From Treponema sp. (lineage in GTDB: Bacteria > Spirochaetota > Spirochaetia > Treponematales > Treponemataceae): DNA of 43,598 bases. Both the position numbers and the translations under genes were made by a program. The notes under the pieces were generated by a model. The model was not told the origin of the DNA. It worked only from the letters and a program-made list of their open reading frames with translations, and searched no databases. The stretch covers positions 1 to 43,598 of the forward strand of contig JAEDFM010000016.1 in assembly GCA_016292805.1 (NCBI GenBank). Direction: 5' to 3'. Below are positions 1-7,576 of the stretch, piece by piece (the stretch's first letter is position 1; each line of letters begins with the position of its first letter).

Positions 1-51
1 TGACAAGCTGCGGATTGATAATGCAACTGCCTCAACACCTTTTTTGTCCAT
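1..51 (-). CDS. tkt: Probable transketolase, N-terminal fragment (runs off window)
   Basis: Seventeen codons are visible, from an ATG at 51 to the window edge, reading MDKKGVEAVALSIRSLS. This matches the usual N-terminus of bacterial transketolases, where a short helix of the form 'ALSIRSLSMDAI' precedes the first thiamine-diphosphate-binding segment. A ribosome binding site (AGAGG, about 9 nt upstream) supports the start. Transketolase moves two-carbon units in the non-oxidative pentose phosphate pathway. The identification rests on these 17 residues only, and the rest of the gene lies outside the window. Confidence 0.55.
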   Translation of the reverse strand, partial: MDKKGVEAVALSIRSLS

Positions 52-96
52 AAAAATACCTCTGTGTATAATGTATAAATTTATATTTCTAAAAAC

Positions 97-561
97 TTAT
101 GCAAGTTCTTTAATTAAAGAAGAAAGTTCAGCTTCTCCAGCTCTTTCTTCCAGAGCACGACGGAAACGCAAGCTTCTGAAAAGTCCTGCCAGAGTAGACA
201 AAACCTTAAGATGAACCTGCGAATTATGTGTAAGCAGGATGAACATTGTTGTAACTGGGCGTTCATCTGGTGCTTTCATATCGATTGGTTCTTTAAGATA
301 AACCACTACAATTCTCTGGTCTTCTTCTTCCTTCATAAGAGGAGTACGAGCATGTGGCAAAGCAATTCCATTTCCAACTGCTGTACTCAAAATACTCTCT
401 CGTGCATTTAAAGCTGAAGCAACCTGTTCTGCTGTAATTTCTTCTGGAAGATCAATTCTTTTAGAAATTGTGTCGTAGATTTCCTTTGGAGTAGAACCTT
501 CTACGTCGATATATATTCCTCCACGATGAATCAACTTTGCTATATCAACTTCATTTTCCAT
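97..561 (-). CDS. ptsN: PTS EIIA-type regulatory protein (PtsN/fructose-type EIIA domain)
   Basis: A single-domain 154-aa protein of the EIIA fructose/mannitol superfamily. The phospho-acceptor His is seen in the motif GNGIALPHARTP (His70), and the C-terminal half has the usual 'FILLTHNSQVHLKVLSTLAGLFR' pattern, split here as FILLTHNSQVHLKV and LSTLAGLFR. Stand-alone proteins of this size act as nitrogen-type PTS regulators rather than sugar transporters. The start has a good ribosome binding site (AGGAG, 7-8 nt upstream). It overlaps the end of the 494-aa upstream gene by 11 bp, so the two are probably co-translated. No PTS EI or HPr gene is in this window. Confidence 0.85.
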   Translation of the reverse strand: MENEVDIAKLIHRGGIYIDVEGSTPKEIYDTISKRIDLPEEITAEQVASALNARESILSTAVGNGIALPHARTPLMKEEEDQRIVVVYLKEPIDMKAPDERPVTTMFILLTHNSQVHLKVLSTLAGLFRSLRFRRALEERAGEAELSSLIKELA

Positions 562-2035
562 TTTTACTATCTCCTACTATATTAAATCCCTTATGCATAT
601 TGTAATCCAAGGAAGATTTTAAGGTTCCCCTTATATCTTCAAAGGTATCATCCATTCCTTCCAGCGAAAGAGAAATATCACCTAAAGGCAGCTGATCACG
701 GAGGAAAACATTTTCAACTTCTTCCAGTAATCTAACAATATGACTAAACAACTGTGTAAGAACAACAAGCTCCTGCTGAGGAAAATCAGAAACATCAAGT
801 CCTGAACATCCAATTGCACACAAAAGTTCATTTACTTGTGTAAAAAGCTTTAAGATGCGTTTACGCACAGGTGCCACAATATAATCAGAAAACTTATTAT
901 ATTGTCTTTTAAGTATATCATGGCGTTTTTCTATATTCAATAAAACGGTCGTACGCTCTGCAGAAGACATTTTTAAGGATATAGGAAATATAATACGAGA
1001 TAAATCATCCAATGTATCCTTAGACTTACCTTTAGATTCCTCGTAAAGATAGTTTTCCAGATAAGCATCAATAATCTTTGGAGTAAAAGAAACAGATATA
1101 TCCGAAAGAATTAAATCTTTAGCTACTGACTTATTCCACTCTCCAACATATGGAACAGATTCACCATTGTACCATATTCTAGACTCTACACCGAATTGAG
1201 AGAATCCGATTTTTTTCGTATGTTTTAAAAACTCTTCAGCAGAGCCACAGTTTCTGATACAAAGATCTTCCTGGCCTTCAAGGAACAGTAAAGCCAGCTG
1301 TTCTTCAATAGAATCGCAGGGACCGTTTCGCTTAAAGCCTTTTAACAATCCATCTTCAAAATGTGTATACCATTCTTCCCGTTCAATAACCGCATTAGAA
1401 ATAACCATGTTGTTCATTTCATTTTTAAGAACATACATTTCTACCATTCCTTCATTCCAGTTTAAAACACGACAAAGAAGACGGTCACCAAATTCAAAAG
1501 TCTGTTCTCCAGCAATTTTATCCAGGGGCCATGAAGTAAGCTTAATTTCTTTTGGAATATTGTACTGAACAGTTGTTAAAGGAATTTCATCATTTCCCTT
1601 ATCATTAAAAATATATGGAATTACATATCCTTCACCAAACAAGGCAAAAGTATCCATAGCAAGATTCATAGAAAATACAGTTGTATCACTGCGGATTATT
1701 TTATCGCTTGCAACAATTTGAACACTATCAGGACTTATTTCCTGATTCAAAAATGGAATGCAGCGATGTCCAATTAAAATGTGATTTTTTTCAACTTCTT
1801 CTTTACTTGGCTTAAAACTAAACCATCGGCCAGTAAATACTCCTGCACGGGTAATAAATTCGCCATTAATAAGAGGAAAAATAAAGTTTGATGTGTGAAG
1901 TAAATCATTTATTTCGTCTTTATTGCAGCGTTTTCCTTTACTCTTTAAGTAGCGAATAACATCATCTACAGTAAAAACTTCATTCTGGGAATCCAGAAAT
2001 TCAGAAATGATTTGCGATGCAGTGTAATCTAACAT
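551..2035 (-). CDS. Conserved protein of unknown function (494 aa)
   Basis: I do not recognise this family. The protein has no signal peptide or membrane segment and is probably cytoplasmic. The first ~70 residues (FTVDDVIRYLKSKGKRCNKDEINDLL) look like a small winged-helix or HTH-like fold followed by a beta-rich part. The middle contains a segment 'EQLALLFLEGQEDLCI', and the C-terminal third is predicted largely helical. It overlaps ptsN by 11 bp, so the two are likely a transcriptional and translational unit; a role linked to the PTS-like regulator is inference only. No clear Shine-Dalgarno precedes the ATG at 2035. The divergent MBL gene starts about 50 bp away, so both promoters must lie in or beside that short gap. 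Confidence 0.75.
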   Translation of the reverse strand: MLDYTASQIISEFLDSQNEVFTVDDVIRYLKSKGKRCNKDEINDLLHTSNFIFPLINGEFITRAGVFTGRWFSFKPSKEEVEKNHILIGHRCIPFLNQEISPDSVQIVASDKIIRSDTTVFSMNLAMDTFALFGEGYVIPYIFNDKGNDEIPLTTVQYNIPKEIKLTSWPLDKIAGEQTFEFGDRLLCRVLNWNEGMVEMYVLKNEMNNMVISNAVIEREEWYTHFEDGLLKGFKRNGPCDSIEEQLALLFLEGQEDLCIRNCGSAEEFLKHTKKIGFSQFGVESRIWYNGESVPYVGEWNKSVAKDLILSDISVSFTPKIIDAYLENYLYEESKGKSKDTLDDLSRIIFPISLKMSSAERTTVLLNIEKRHDILKRQYNKFSDYIVAPVRKRILKLFTQVNELLCAIGCSGLDVSDFPQQELVVLTQLFSHIVRLLEEVENVFLRDQLPLGDISLSLEGMDDTFEDIRGTLKSSLDYNMHKGFNIVGDSKNGK

Positions 2036-2087
2036 TTATCAATCAATAATAATGGAAATTAACAATATAGTAAATTATAATACATTT

Positions 2088-2939
2088 ATGAAATTAACAT
2101 TCTTAGGCACTGGTACAAGCCACGGTATTCCTGTAATAGGCTGTGATTGTCCAGTTTGTACATCTGATAATCCAAAAGACAACAGAAACAGAGCCTCTGT
2201 GTATCTTTGCACAGATGATGATAAATATATTCTTGTTGACATAGGTCCTGAATTCCGCATTCAGGCAATTAAATACAAAGTCAAAAAAGTTGATGCACTA
2301 CTTTTAACCCACAGTCATGCAGACCATTTACACGGAATTGATGATTTACGCATTTTTAGTGCAGATTGTTTCAAGAAATCAGAAAAAAATGCATCGATTG
2401 TAGATGCCCCACCTATTCCAGTTTATACAAATGAAAACACTATAAAAGATGTAGAAACTCGATTTTCTTACTTTTTTAGACATGCAAAAGAAGGTGGCGG
2501 ACATGCAAAGGTTACCTTAAACAAGGCTACCGGAAATTTTAAGATTGGCAGTACAACTATTACCCCAATTCCTATGGAACACGGTTCTACAAAAACCTGC
2601 GGATGGCTTTTTAATCACAATGGTTCTTCTCTGGCTTATTTAACAGACTGTTCTTTTATCAGTGAAGAGTCTTTTGAATTGATTCGTAAAAACAAAGGAA
2701 ATCTTAAACATATTGTAATTGATGGATTGCGTGAAAAACCACATTCAACACATTTCAGTTTTTTAGAGGCTATGGCTGCAGCCGAAAAAATTGGCGCAGA
2801 AAATGTATGGCTTACTCATCTTACCCATCATCATTCTCATGACGAAACAAATAAATATATTCAGCAGCATTTAAAGGATTTTCCAAAGCTTACAAAGAAT
2901 ACAGCAGCAGCATGGGATGGACTGGAACTGGAGTTTTAA
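2088..2939 (+). CDS. MBL-fold metallo-hydrolase, PhnP-like
   Basis: A metallo-beta-lactamase-fold hydrolase of 283 aa. It begins with the family hallmark MKLTFLGTGTSHGIP followed by CDCPVC, as in PhnP-type phosphodiesterases. The metal-binding motif HSHADHLHGIDD lies about 80 residues in, and further ligands are seen in LTDCSF and near the C-terminus (LTHLTHHH). An upstream in-frame ATG at 2052 would add 12 residues. I prefer 2088 because homologues start at MKLTFLGTG; neither start has a strong ribosome binding site. Close relatives hydrolyse cyclic phosphodiesters, but the substrate here cannot be told. A bidirectional hairpin terminator follows at 2971-3001. Confidence 0.85.
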   Translation: MKLTFLGTGTSHGIPVIGCDCPVCTSDNPKDNRNRASVYLCTDDDKYILVDIGPEFRIQAIKYKVKKVDALLLTHSHADHLHGIDDLRIFSADCFKKSEKNASIVDAPPIPVYTNENTIKDVETRFSYFFRHAKEGGGHAKVTLNKATGNFKIGSTTITPIPMEHGSTKTCGWLFNHNGSSLAYLTDCSFISEESFELIRKNKGNLKHIVIDGLREKPHSTHFSFLEAMAAAEKIGAENVWLTHLTHHHSHDETNKYIQQHLKDFPKLTKNTAAAWDGLELEF

Positions 2940-2970
2940 GCCTCCAGTTCAGATATATGATTTAAAAAGC

Positions 2971-3003
2971 AAAAGCCGTTTCTCTAAATGAAACGGCTTT
3001 TAC
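2971..3003. terminator. Bidirectional intrinsic terminator
   Basis: A perfect 12-bp stem (AAAAGCCGTTTC, 2971-2982, with GAAACGGCTTTT, 2990-3001) encloses a 7-nt loop. It has A-rich and T-rich flanks and lies between the convergent MBL gene and rpmB, so it can stop transcription from both sides. Confidence 0.85.
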
Positions 3004-3028
3004 ATTTAACTGAGTTTTTCAGATTAAA

Positions 3029-3253
3029 TTAGTTCTGTGCAGCTTCTGTCTTTGGAACTTTAACTTTCTTGTCAATAAATCCAGCGCTTAAACAACCAGA
3101 ACAAACTTTAAGAGTTCTTACTGATCCGTTTGGAAGTTTAGCTTTTACAGTATGAAGATTAGGTCTCCATGTTCTGCGTGTATGGTTATAAGATTTACTT
3201 ACTTTGTTTCCAGACATTACACCTTTTCCACAAACATCACACATTCTAGACAT
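3029..3253 (-). CDS. rpmB: 50S ribosomal protein L28
   Basis: A 74-aa basic protein with the L28 pattern: CDVCGKG at the N-terminus, KVSKSYNHTRRTWRPNLHTVKAK (split: KVSKSYNHTRRTWRPN, LHTVKAK) and a second CxxC pair (VCSGCL). It keeps the four cysteines of zinc-binding L28 forms. The ribosome binding site GGAAGG is well placed. The gene appears monocistronic, with its own ~90-bp AT-rich upstream region and the bidirectional terminator at its end. Confidence 0.95.
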   Translation of the reverse strand: MSRMCDVCGKGVMSGNKVSKSYNHTRRTWRPNLHTVKAKLPNGSVRTLKVCSGCLSAGFIDKKVKVPKTEAAQN

Positions 3254-3345
3254 AGTATTTATCCTTCCTTTTATTTAAAAACAATAATCCACAAAATATA
3301 GCGATAGTTTTAAAAAAATACATAAATTTACAAAAATAGTCAATA

Positions 3346-4197
3346 TCACACAGTCTGTTCGGTACTTTTTTTGTAAGCCCAGCGAACAATGGCCAGAGCG
3401 TATTTCATCTGGGACTCCGGCATAAAAATATAATATTTTCGCTCTCCAGAGGTCAACAGCATTACAGTATTTGTTACAGAAGAAACAGCCGTAAGAGCAT
3501 TCAATGGGAACTCGTAATCACCACCCAGACTGAACACAACAACTCTCTGGTTTGTAACTATAAAATCACCTTCACTATCCTTTTGAGTAGTTTCTGTTGC
3601 ATACAAAATCTTCTCGTCCTGATTCATTCTTAAGCGCAAATAATGAACCATTGGAATATGGGAATCGTCCTCCAGGGGAAGCTTGTATTTATTAGTATCC
3701 ACATAAGGATTTTCATAGGTATTTTTTTTACCTCGCCTCAGATTCTGAAGAACTATCAATGCCAGCATGAACAGGAAAAATAAAATCGGGTAGATTGCAA
3801 ATCCAATGCCACCCTTATTTTTTTTAAGTGATTTTGGAAGGCGTTCTTCCTCCTCTTCCATCAGTTCATCGAATTTATCTTTAGGTTTTGATTCAGAGTT
3901 TTCACCTTTAAGTTCTTCATTTTTTTTCTTACCAGAAGAACTTGATTCAAAAGCTGTATAACCGCTGTTAGAATTTCCAAAAGGTAAATGGATTCCACTG
4001 GTATTGTAGGAAGGCTCTAATTTTAAAACCAAAAGAACAAGGGCTACATACAAAACTGTAGTAACAACACTTAAAATTATCTTTGTGATTTTTTTCCAGT
4101 TTGTATAGAACCACATAAGAACAAGAGCCATTGGAACCAGAATTACAGTACAGTAACAGATTATTGTGATGATTGAAAATAATTTATCTCGCTGCAT
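3346..4197 (-). CDS. Membrane protein with C-terminal PH-like domain, unknown function
   Basis: 283 aa. Two hydrophobic helices lie near the N-terminus (about residues 9-30 and 38-60). A charged, low-complexity stretch rich in K, E and S follows (about 80-120), then a third membrane helix (about 130-150) and a soluble C-terminal domain. The C-terminal part contains 'VTNQRVVVF...GDYEFPLNALTAVSS', the pattern of small bacterial PH-like domains that sense or anchor at membranes. It starts within the end of the upstream ABC ATPase gene (37-bp overlap), with GGAG 10 nt before the ATG, so it is co-expressed with the ATPase. It is not a transporter permease. The PH-like assignment is moderate. Confidence 0.7.
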   Translation of the reverse strand: MQRDKLFSIITIICYCTVILVPMALVLMWFYTNWKKITKIILSVVTTVLYVALVLLVLKLEPSYNTSGIHLPFGNSNSGYTAFESSSSGKKKNEELKGENSESKPKDKFDELMEEEEERLPKSLKKNKGGIGFAIYPILFFLFMLALIVLQNLRRGKKNTYENPYVDTNKYKLPLEDDSHIPMVHYLRLRMNQDEKILYATETTQKDSEGDFIVTNQRVVVFSLGGDYEFPLNALTAVSSVTNTVMLLTSGERKYYIFMPESQMKYALAIVRWAYKKSTEQTV

Positions 4198-4931
4198 TTA
4201 AATGGAACTCCAAAAGTTTTTTCCAGATTTTCTTCTGTCATTATATCATTAACAGAACCAAAGATAGCAGATTTGTGAGGAGGCAAAAGTAAAAGCTTAT
4301 CTGCAAATCGGGCTGCCAGATTTACATCATGGATGGAAAGAATTATTCCCAGATTATTTTTATGGGCCAGATTCAACAGCAACTTCATAAGTTGTGGTTC
4401 GTAGACAAAATCCAGATTAGCAGCAGGTTCGTCCAGAAGAATAAAGGAAGAAGACTGGGCCAGAGCACGAGCGATTCTAACCTTTTGAAACTCACCACCA
4501 CTAAGAGAATGAACAGTTCTATTTGCAAAATCTTCTATATACAATTGCTTTAATGCATTTTCAGCAGCAGTCTTATCTTCCAAAGAATAGTAACCATTTT
4601 TAGAATAGGCAAACCGCCCCTGAAGAACAAAATCAAAAACTGGAAAATCCCAGGTTGAAACAGCAGACTGTTCCATAAAGGAAAGAAGCTTTGCCCTGTC
4701 CTTATTTTTCTGTTTTAACAAATCATTGTCATCAATAAAAACCTGACCAGTAACTTTTAGAGAACTGTCCCCTAGACCCGCTACCGATGTAAGCAAAGTA
4801 GATTTACCACAACCATTAGGCCCACACAGACACACAAGTTCACCAGCAGAAATTTCAAAAGAAACATTCTGGAAAATATTTTTTGTTCCGTATGAGGCAC
4901 TAAGATTTTTTACAGATAAATTACTTTGCAT
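4161..4931 (-). CDS. btuD: ABC transporter ATPase, FecE/BtuD type (probable B12 importer ATPase)
   Basis: 256-aa nucleotide-binding subunit. Walker A GPNGCGKST is at about residues 37-45, signature LSGGE at 143-147, Walker B FILLDEP at 163-169, and the switch His is in SIHDVNLAARFAD. The layout and the spacing 'IHDVNLAARFADKLLLL' are typical of the FecE/BtuD group that serves metal-chelate and cobalamin importers. No permease is adjacent. The only matching permease and binding protein in the window are BtuC (14945-15931) and BtuF (15924-16781), about 10 kb away, and no other ATPase is present. It follows the flavin-reductase-like gene by 4 nt and overlaps the next membrane-protein gene. Pairing with BtuCF is inference. 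Confidence 0.85.
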   Translation of the reverse strand: MQSNLSVKNLSASYGTKNIFQNVSFEISAGELVCLCGPNGCGKSTLLTSVAGLGDSSLKVTGQVFIDDNDLLKQKNKDRAKLLSFMEQSAVSTWDFPVFDFVLQGRFAYSKNGYYSLEDKTAAENALKQLYIEDFANRTVHSLSGGEFQKVRIARALAQSSSFILLDEPAANLDFVYEPQLMKLLLNLAHKNNLGIILSIHDVNLAARFADKLLLLPPHKSAIFGSVNDIMTEENLEKTFGVPFKCSEINYFQSSQ

Positions 4932-4935
4932 TTTG

Positions 4936-5493
4936 CTACATCAACTTTTTACCATCGCTGAAAGCATTTCCAACAACAGCACCAAGTTTAATATATTTAT
5001 GATTTACAGGATCGTATGTAATTGGTTCCATTTTTGCAGGATCAATTTTTCCGTCTGTAAGAACTGATTCTTCTGCACTTACATTTACAATATCTGCAAC
5101 CATAGCACCAGTAGAATCATCATAGGAAATTACTGAACATTCAAGACACATTGGAAGTTCATTTATTACAGGTGCATCAACAAATTCAGATTTAGTAACT
5201 GTAAAACCAGATTTTTCCAGTTTAGAAGGTTCTTTGTTTCCACTTACAATTCCAACATAATCGCAGGCAGCAACATGAGCCGCATCAGCCATACTTACCG
5301 TAAAAGCTTTTTTAAGCTTAAGGTTTTCTGCAGTTTTATGAGAAGGATCAATACAGATAGAAATTTTATTAGTATCGTAAGTTCCACCCCATGCAGCATT
5401 CATAATATCTGCTTTTCCATTTTCATCATAAGTTGCAATGATGAATACAGGCATAGGATATAAATAAGTTTGTTTTCCAAAATTCTTTTTCAT
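4936..5493 (-). CDS. Flavin reductase-like (FMN-binding split-barrel) protein
   Basis: 185 aa of the flavin-reductase/flavoredoxin-like split-barrel family. The N-terminal pattern PMPVFIIATYDENGKADIMNAAWGG (split: PMPVFIIATYDENG, KADIMNAAWGG) is the typical FMN-phosphate-binding start, followed by ICIDPSHKTAENL and FTVSMA. Members bind FMN and reduce flavin, metal chelates or other small substrates. It is first in a minus-strand operon with btuD (4-nt gap). A second, distinct member (14432-14935) follows btuC, so both halves of the B12 importer have such a neighbour. A ribosome binding site (TGAGG) and a TATTATACT-like -10 lie just upstream. Confidence 0.85.
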   Translation of the reverse strand: MKKNFGKQTYLYPMPVFIIATYDENGKADIMNAAWGGTYDTNKISICIDPSHKTAENLKLKKAFTVSMADAAHVAACDYVGIVSGNKEPSKLEKSGFTVTKSEFVDAPVINELPMCLECSVISYDDSTGAMVADIVNVSAEESVLTDGKIDPAKMEPITYDPVNHKYIKLGAVVGNAFSDGKKLM

Positions 5494-5835
5494 TGTGTAA
5501 CCTCATATTAAGTATAATACAAAAGACCTTCAGACTCCAAGAAAATACAGGCAGAGAAGATATATTTTTTAAATTAAATATAAATATAAAAATAAATGAT
5601 TGTAGCGTAGAATAGTAATATAATTTCTAATTGGAATTATATAAAACTCCTACCAGTCAGTAAGCGAATACCAAAACCGCTAGCTAGCGTCGCTGCACGC
5701 TGAGCCCGGTAAGGAAACTATCTTTCCGGTCTCAGAGTGCTTTTGATATCCGCTTCCTTCCCTCTCGGAGTTTTATACAGTGCCTTGTAAGTAAATTCAA
5801 ATTATTTACACTTAAATTAAACATAGGAGGTAAAT
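5494..5835. other. Intergenic region holding divergent promoters and structured repeat copy A
   Basis: A 342-bp gap between the divergent flavin-reductase and GH13 genes. The first ~145 bp (to about 5639) is very AT-rich and probably carries the minus-strand promoter. Bases 5640-5777 form structured repeat copy A (separate entry). The rest is AT-rich, ending in the strong ribosome binding site AGGAGG for the GH13 gene. Confidence 0.6.
5640..5777 (+). repeat. Structured 138-bp repeat, copy A
   Basis: Flanked by a perfect 11-bp inverted repeat (5640-5650 with 5767-5777). Inside are a second imperfect stem (AAGCG 5662-5666 with CGCTT 5751-5755, extending inward), the palindrome GCTAGCTAGC (about 5679-5688), and a long hairpin CACGCTGAG...CTCAGAGTG capped by GGAAACTATCTTTCC. 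Copy B (39856-39993) shares the core almost base for base in the opposite orientation, but its two outer stems have different, still complementary, sequences. Confidence 0.75.
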
Positions 5836-7374
5836 ATGCCTAAACAACCTGAATGGCTTAATACTGCAGTTTTTTATGAAATCTATCCACAGAGTTTCTG
5901 CGACTCTAATGGTGATGGAATTGGTGATTTTAATGGAATTATTTCCAAGCTGGATTACATTAAGGAATTGGGCTGTACCGCCATCTGGATGAATCCCTGC
6001 TTTGAGTCTCCTTTCGGCGATGCTGGTTATGATGTAAGTGATTATAAAAAAGCAGCACCCCGTTATGGTACAAATGCAGATTTAAAGAAACTTTTTAAGG
6101 AAGCCCATAAACGAGGAATGCATGTACTTTTAGATTTAGTTCCAGGTCATACTTCTGTTGAACACAAATGGTTCAAAGAATCTATGAAGGCTGAAAAAAA
6201 TGAATTTACAGACAGATATATCTGGACTGATTCAATCTGGACAGAACCTGCTGGTTATGGTTCACTTCGCGGAATTTCAGATAGAGATGGATCCTGTGCT
6301 GTAAACTTTTTCTCTCATCAGCCTGCCTTGAATTACGGCTTTTATAAACCAACCGAAAGCTGGCAGCAGAGCTTTGATGATCCAGGACCACAGGCAACAC
6401 TGGAAGCAATGAAGGATGTAATGCGCTTCTGGCTTAATATGGGTGCAGATGGATTCCGTGTTGATATGGCAGGATCACTTGTAAAGAATGATGAAGATGG
6501 AAAAGGTACAATCCGTTTGTGGCAGAATGTACGCAAATTCCTAGATAAAGAATTCCCAGATGCAGCTATGGTAAGTGAATGGGGAGAACCAGACAAATCA
6601 TTACAGGGCGGTTTCCATATGGACTTTTTACTCCATTTTGGACCATCACATTACAATGATTTATTCCGCTGTGCAGAACCATTTTTTTCAAGCCGCGGTA
6701 AAGGTGATGTTAAAGCCTTTGTAGATAAATATCTGGAAAACTATGAAAAATCAGAACGAAAAGGGCTTATTTGTATTCCAAGTGGAAACCACGATATGGA
6801 CCGATTGGCAAGAAGCCTTAATCCAGAAGAGATGAAAGTTGCATTTGCATTCCTGCTTACAATGCCAGGTGCTCCGTTCATTTATTATGGTGATGAAATT
6901 GGACTCCGTTATGTAGAAGGACTTGTTTCTAAAGAAGGGGGTTATGGTCGAACAGGAAGCCGCTCCCCTATGCAGTGGGATTCTTCTAAAAATGCAGGCT
7001 TTAGTACAGCAGCAAAAAGCAAGCTTTATGTACCACAAGATAACAACGGGAACAGACCTACTGTAAAAGCACAGATGAAAGATCCAGATTCTTTGTGGAA
7101 TGAAGTCCATGCACTTATAAAATTAAGAATGGAAACTCCAGCCCTTGAAAATTGTGGTGAAATTGAATTCCTTGAAACAGGATATCCTCTTGTTTATAAA
7201 CGAACAGCGGCAGATGGAAAATCAACTGCAACAGTAATCATCAATCCTTCAAAAAATAAGTGCGAAGTAAAAGCACAAGAAGGAGAAATTATTCACATTA
7301 CTGGGAAAGGTGCAAGCTATAAAAATGATAAATATATGGTAGAAGGTGGAACCGCAGTAATTATACAAAACTGA
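5836..7374 (+). CDS. GH13 alpha-glucosidase/oligo-1,6-glucosidase-like enzyme
   Basis: 512-aa alpha-amylase-family glycosidase without a signal peptide, so probably cytoplasmic. Conserved regions appear in order: AVFYEIYPQSFCDSNGDGIGD at the start (split: AVFYEIYPQSF, DSNGDGIGD), GFRVDMAGS with the nucleophile Asp210, MVSEWGEP with the acid/base Glu248, and PSGNHDMDR with Asp320. These suggest an intact enzyme that hydrolyses alpha-glucosidic bonds of imported oligosaccharides. The C-terminal ~80 residues form the usual beta-sandwich. The start has a strong AGGAGG ribosome binding site. It stands alone between structured repeat A and a MATE remnant. The precise substrate is not deducible. Confidence 0.88.
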   Translation: MPKQPEWLNTAVFYEIYPQSFCDSNGDGIGDFNGIISKLDYIKELGCTAIWMNPCFESPFGDAGYDVSDYKKAAPRYGTNADLKKLFKEAHKRGMHVLLDLVPGHTSVEHKWFKESMKAEKNEFTDRYIWTDSIWTEPAGYGSLRGISDRDGSCAVNFFSHQPALNYGFYKPTESWQQSFDDPGPQATLEAMKDVMRFWLNMGADGFRVDMAGSLVKNDEDGKGTIRLWQNVRKFLDKEFPDAAMVSEWGEPDKSLQGGFHMDFLLHFGPSHYNDLFRCAEPFFSSRGKGDVKAFVDKYLENYEKSERKGLICIPSGNHDMDRLARSLNPEEMKVAFAFLLTMPGAPFIYYGDEIGLRYVEGLVSKEGGYGRTGSRSPMQWDSSKNAGFSTAAKSKLYVPQDNNGNRPTVKAQMKDPDSLWNEVHALIKLRMETPALENCGEIEFLETGYPLVYKRTAADGKSTATVIINPSKNKCEVKAQEGEIIHITGKGASYKNDKYMVEGGTAVIIQN

Positions 7375-7396
7375 TGACTTTCATCTTATTTTTTCT
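7373..7396 (+). terminator. Weak intrinsic terminator of the GH13 gene
   Basis: A short hairpin GATGA-CTT-TCATC overlaps the stop codon and is followed by TTATTTTTT. The stem is only 5 bp, so this is tentative. Confidence 0.4.
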
Positions 7397-7409
7397 ATAT
7401 AAATATTTT

Positions 7410-7549
7410 ATGGAAAAGAGTCTAACACAAGGCAGCGTATTAAAGAACATAGCATCTTTTTCGCTGCCTTTTTTATTGCAGGTCAGTTCAATGGTGCAGA
7501 AGTAATTATTTGTGTAATTTTCTTATGGATTTTATATAAAAAAAAGCAG
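7410..7549 (+). pseudogene. Remnant of a MATE-family efflux transporter
   Basis: An ATG at 7410 opens 31 codons reading MEKSLTQGSVLKNIASFSLP and then FLLQ. This is the typical N-terminus of MATE multidrug/Na+ antiporters (EGSVLKNIISFSLP). The frame then breaks. The next frame, from 7475, reads IAGQFNGAEVIICVIFLWIL and then YKKK. 'GQFNGA' is the conserved MATE segment after helix 1, joined directly to what looks like a C-terminal helix and basic tail. About 400 residues have therefore been lost by internal deletion plus a frameshift. It is not functional. Confidence 0.6.
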
Positions 7550-7566
7550 ACAACTAAGTGCCTGCT
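7538..7566 (-). terminator. Intrinsic terminator of the chemotaxis receptor gene
   Basis: On the minus strand an AGCAGGCA...TGTCTGCT hairpin is followed by a run of eight T residues, just after the stop codon at 7577. Confidence 0.75.
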
Positions 7567-7576
7567 CTCTATTAAA

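Noticed and set aside
4765..4780. GAACTGTCCCC in btuD as a motif copy
   Set aside because: Only the ACTGTCCCC part matches and there is no extended similarity.
6751..7110. 119-aa minus-strand reading frame within the GH13 gene
   Set aside because: Shadow of the GH13 coding frame; no recognisable domain.
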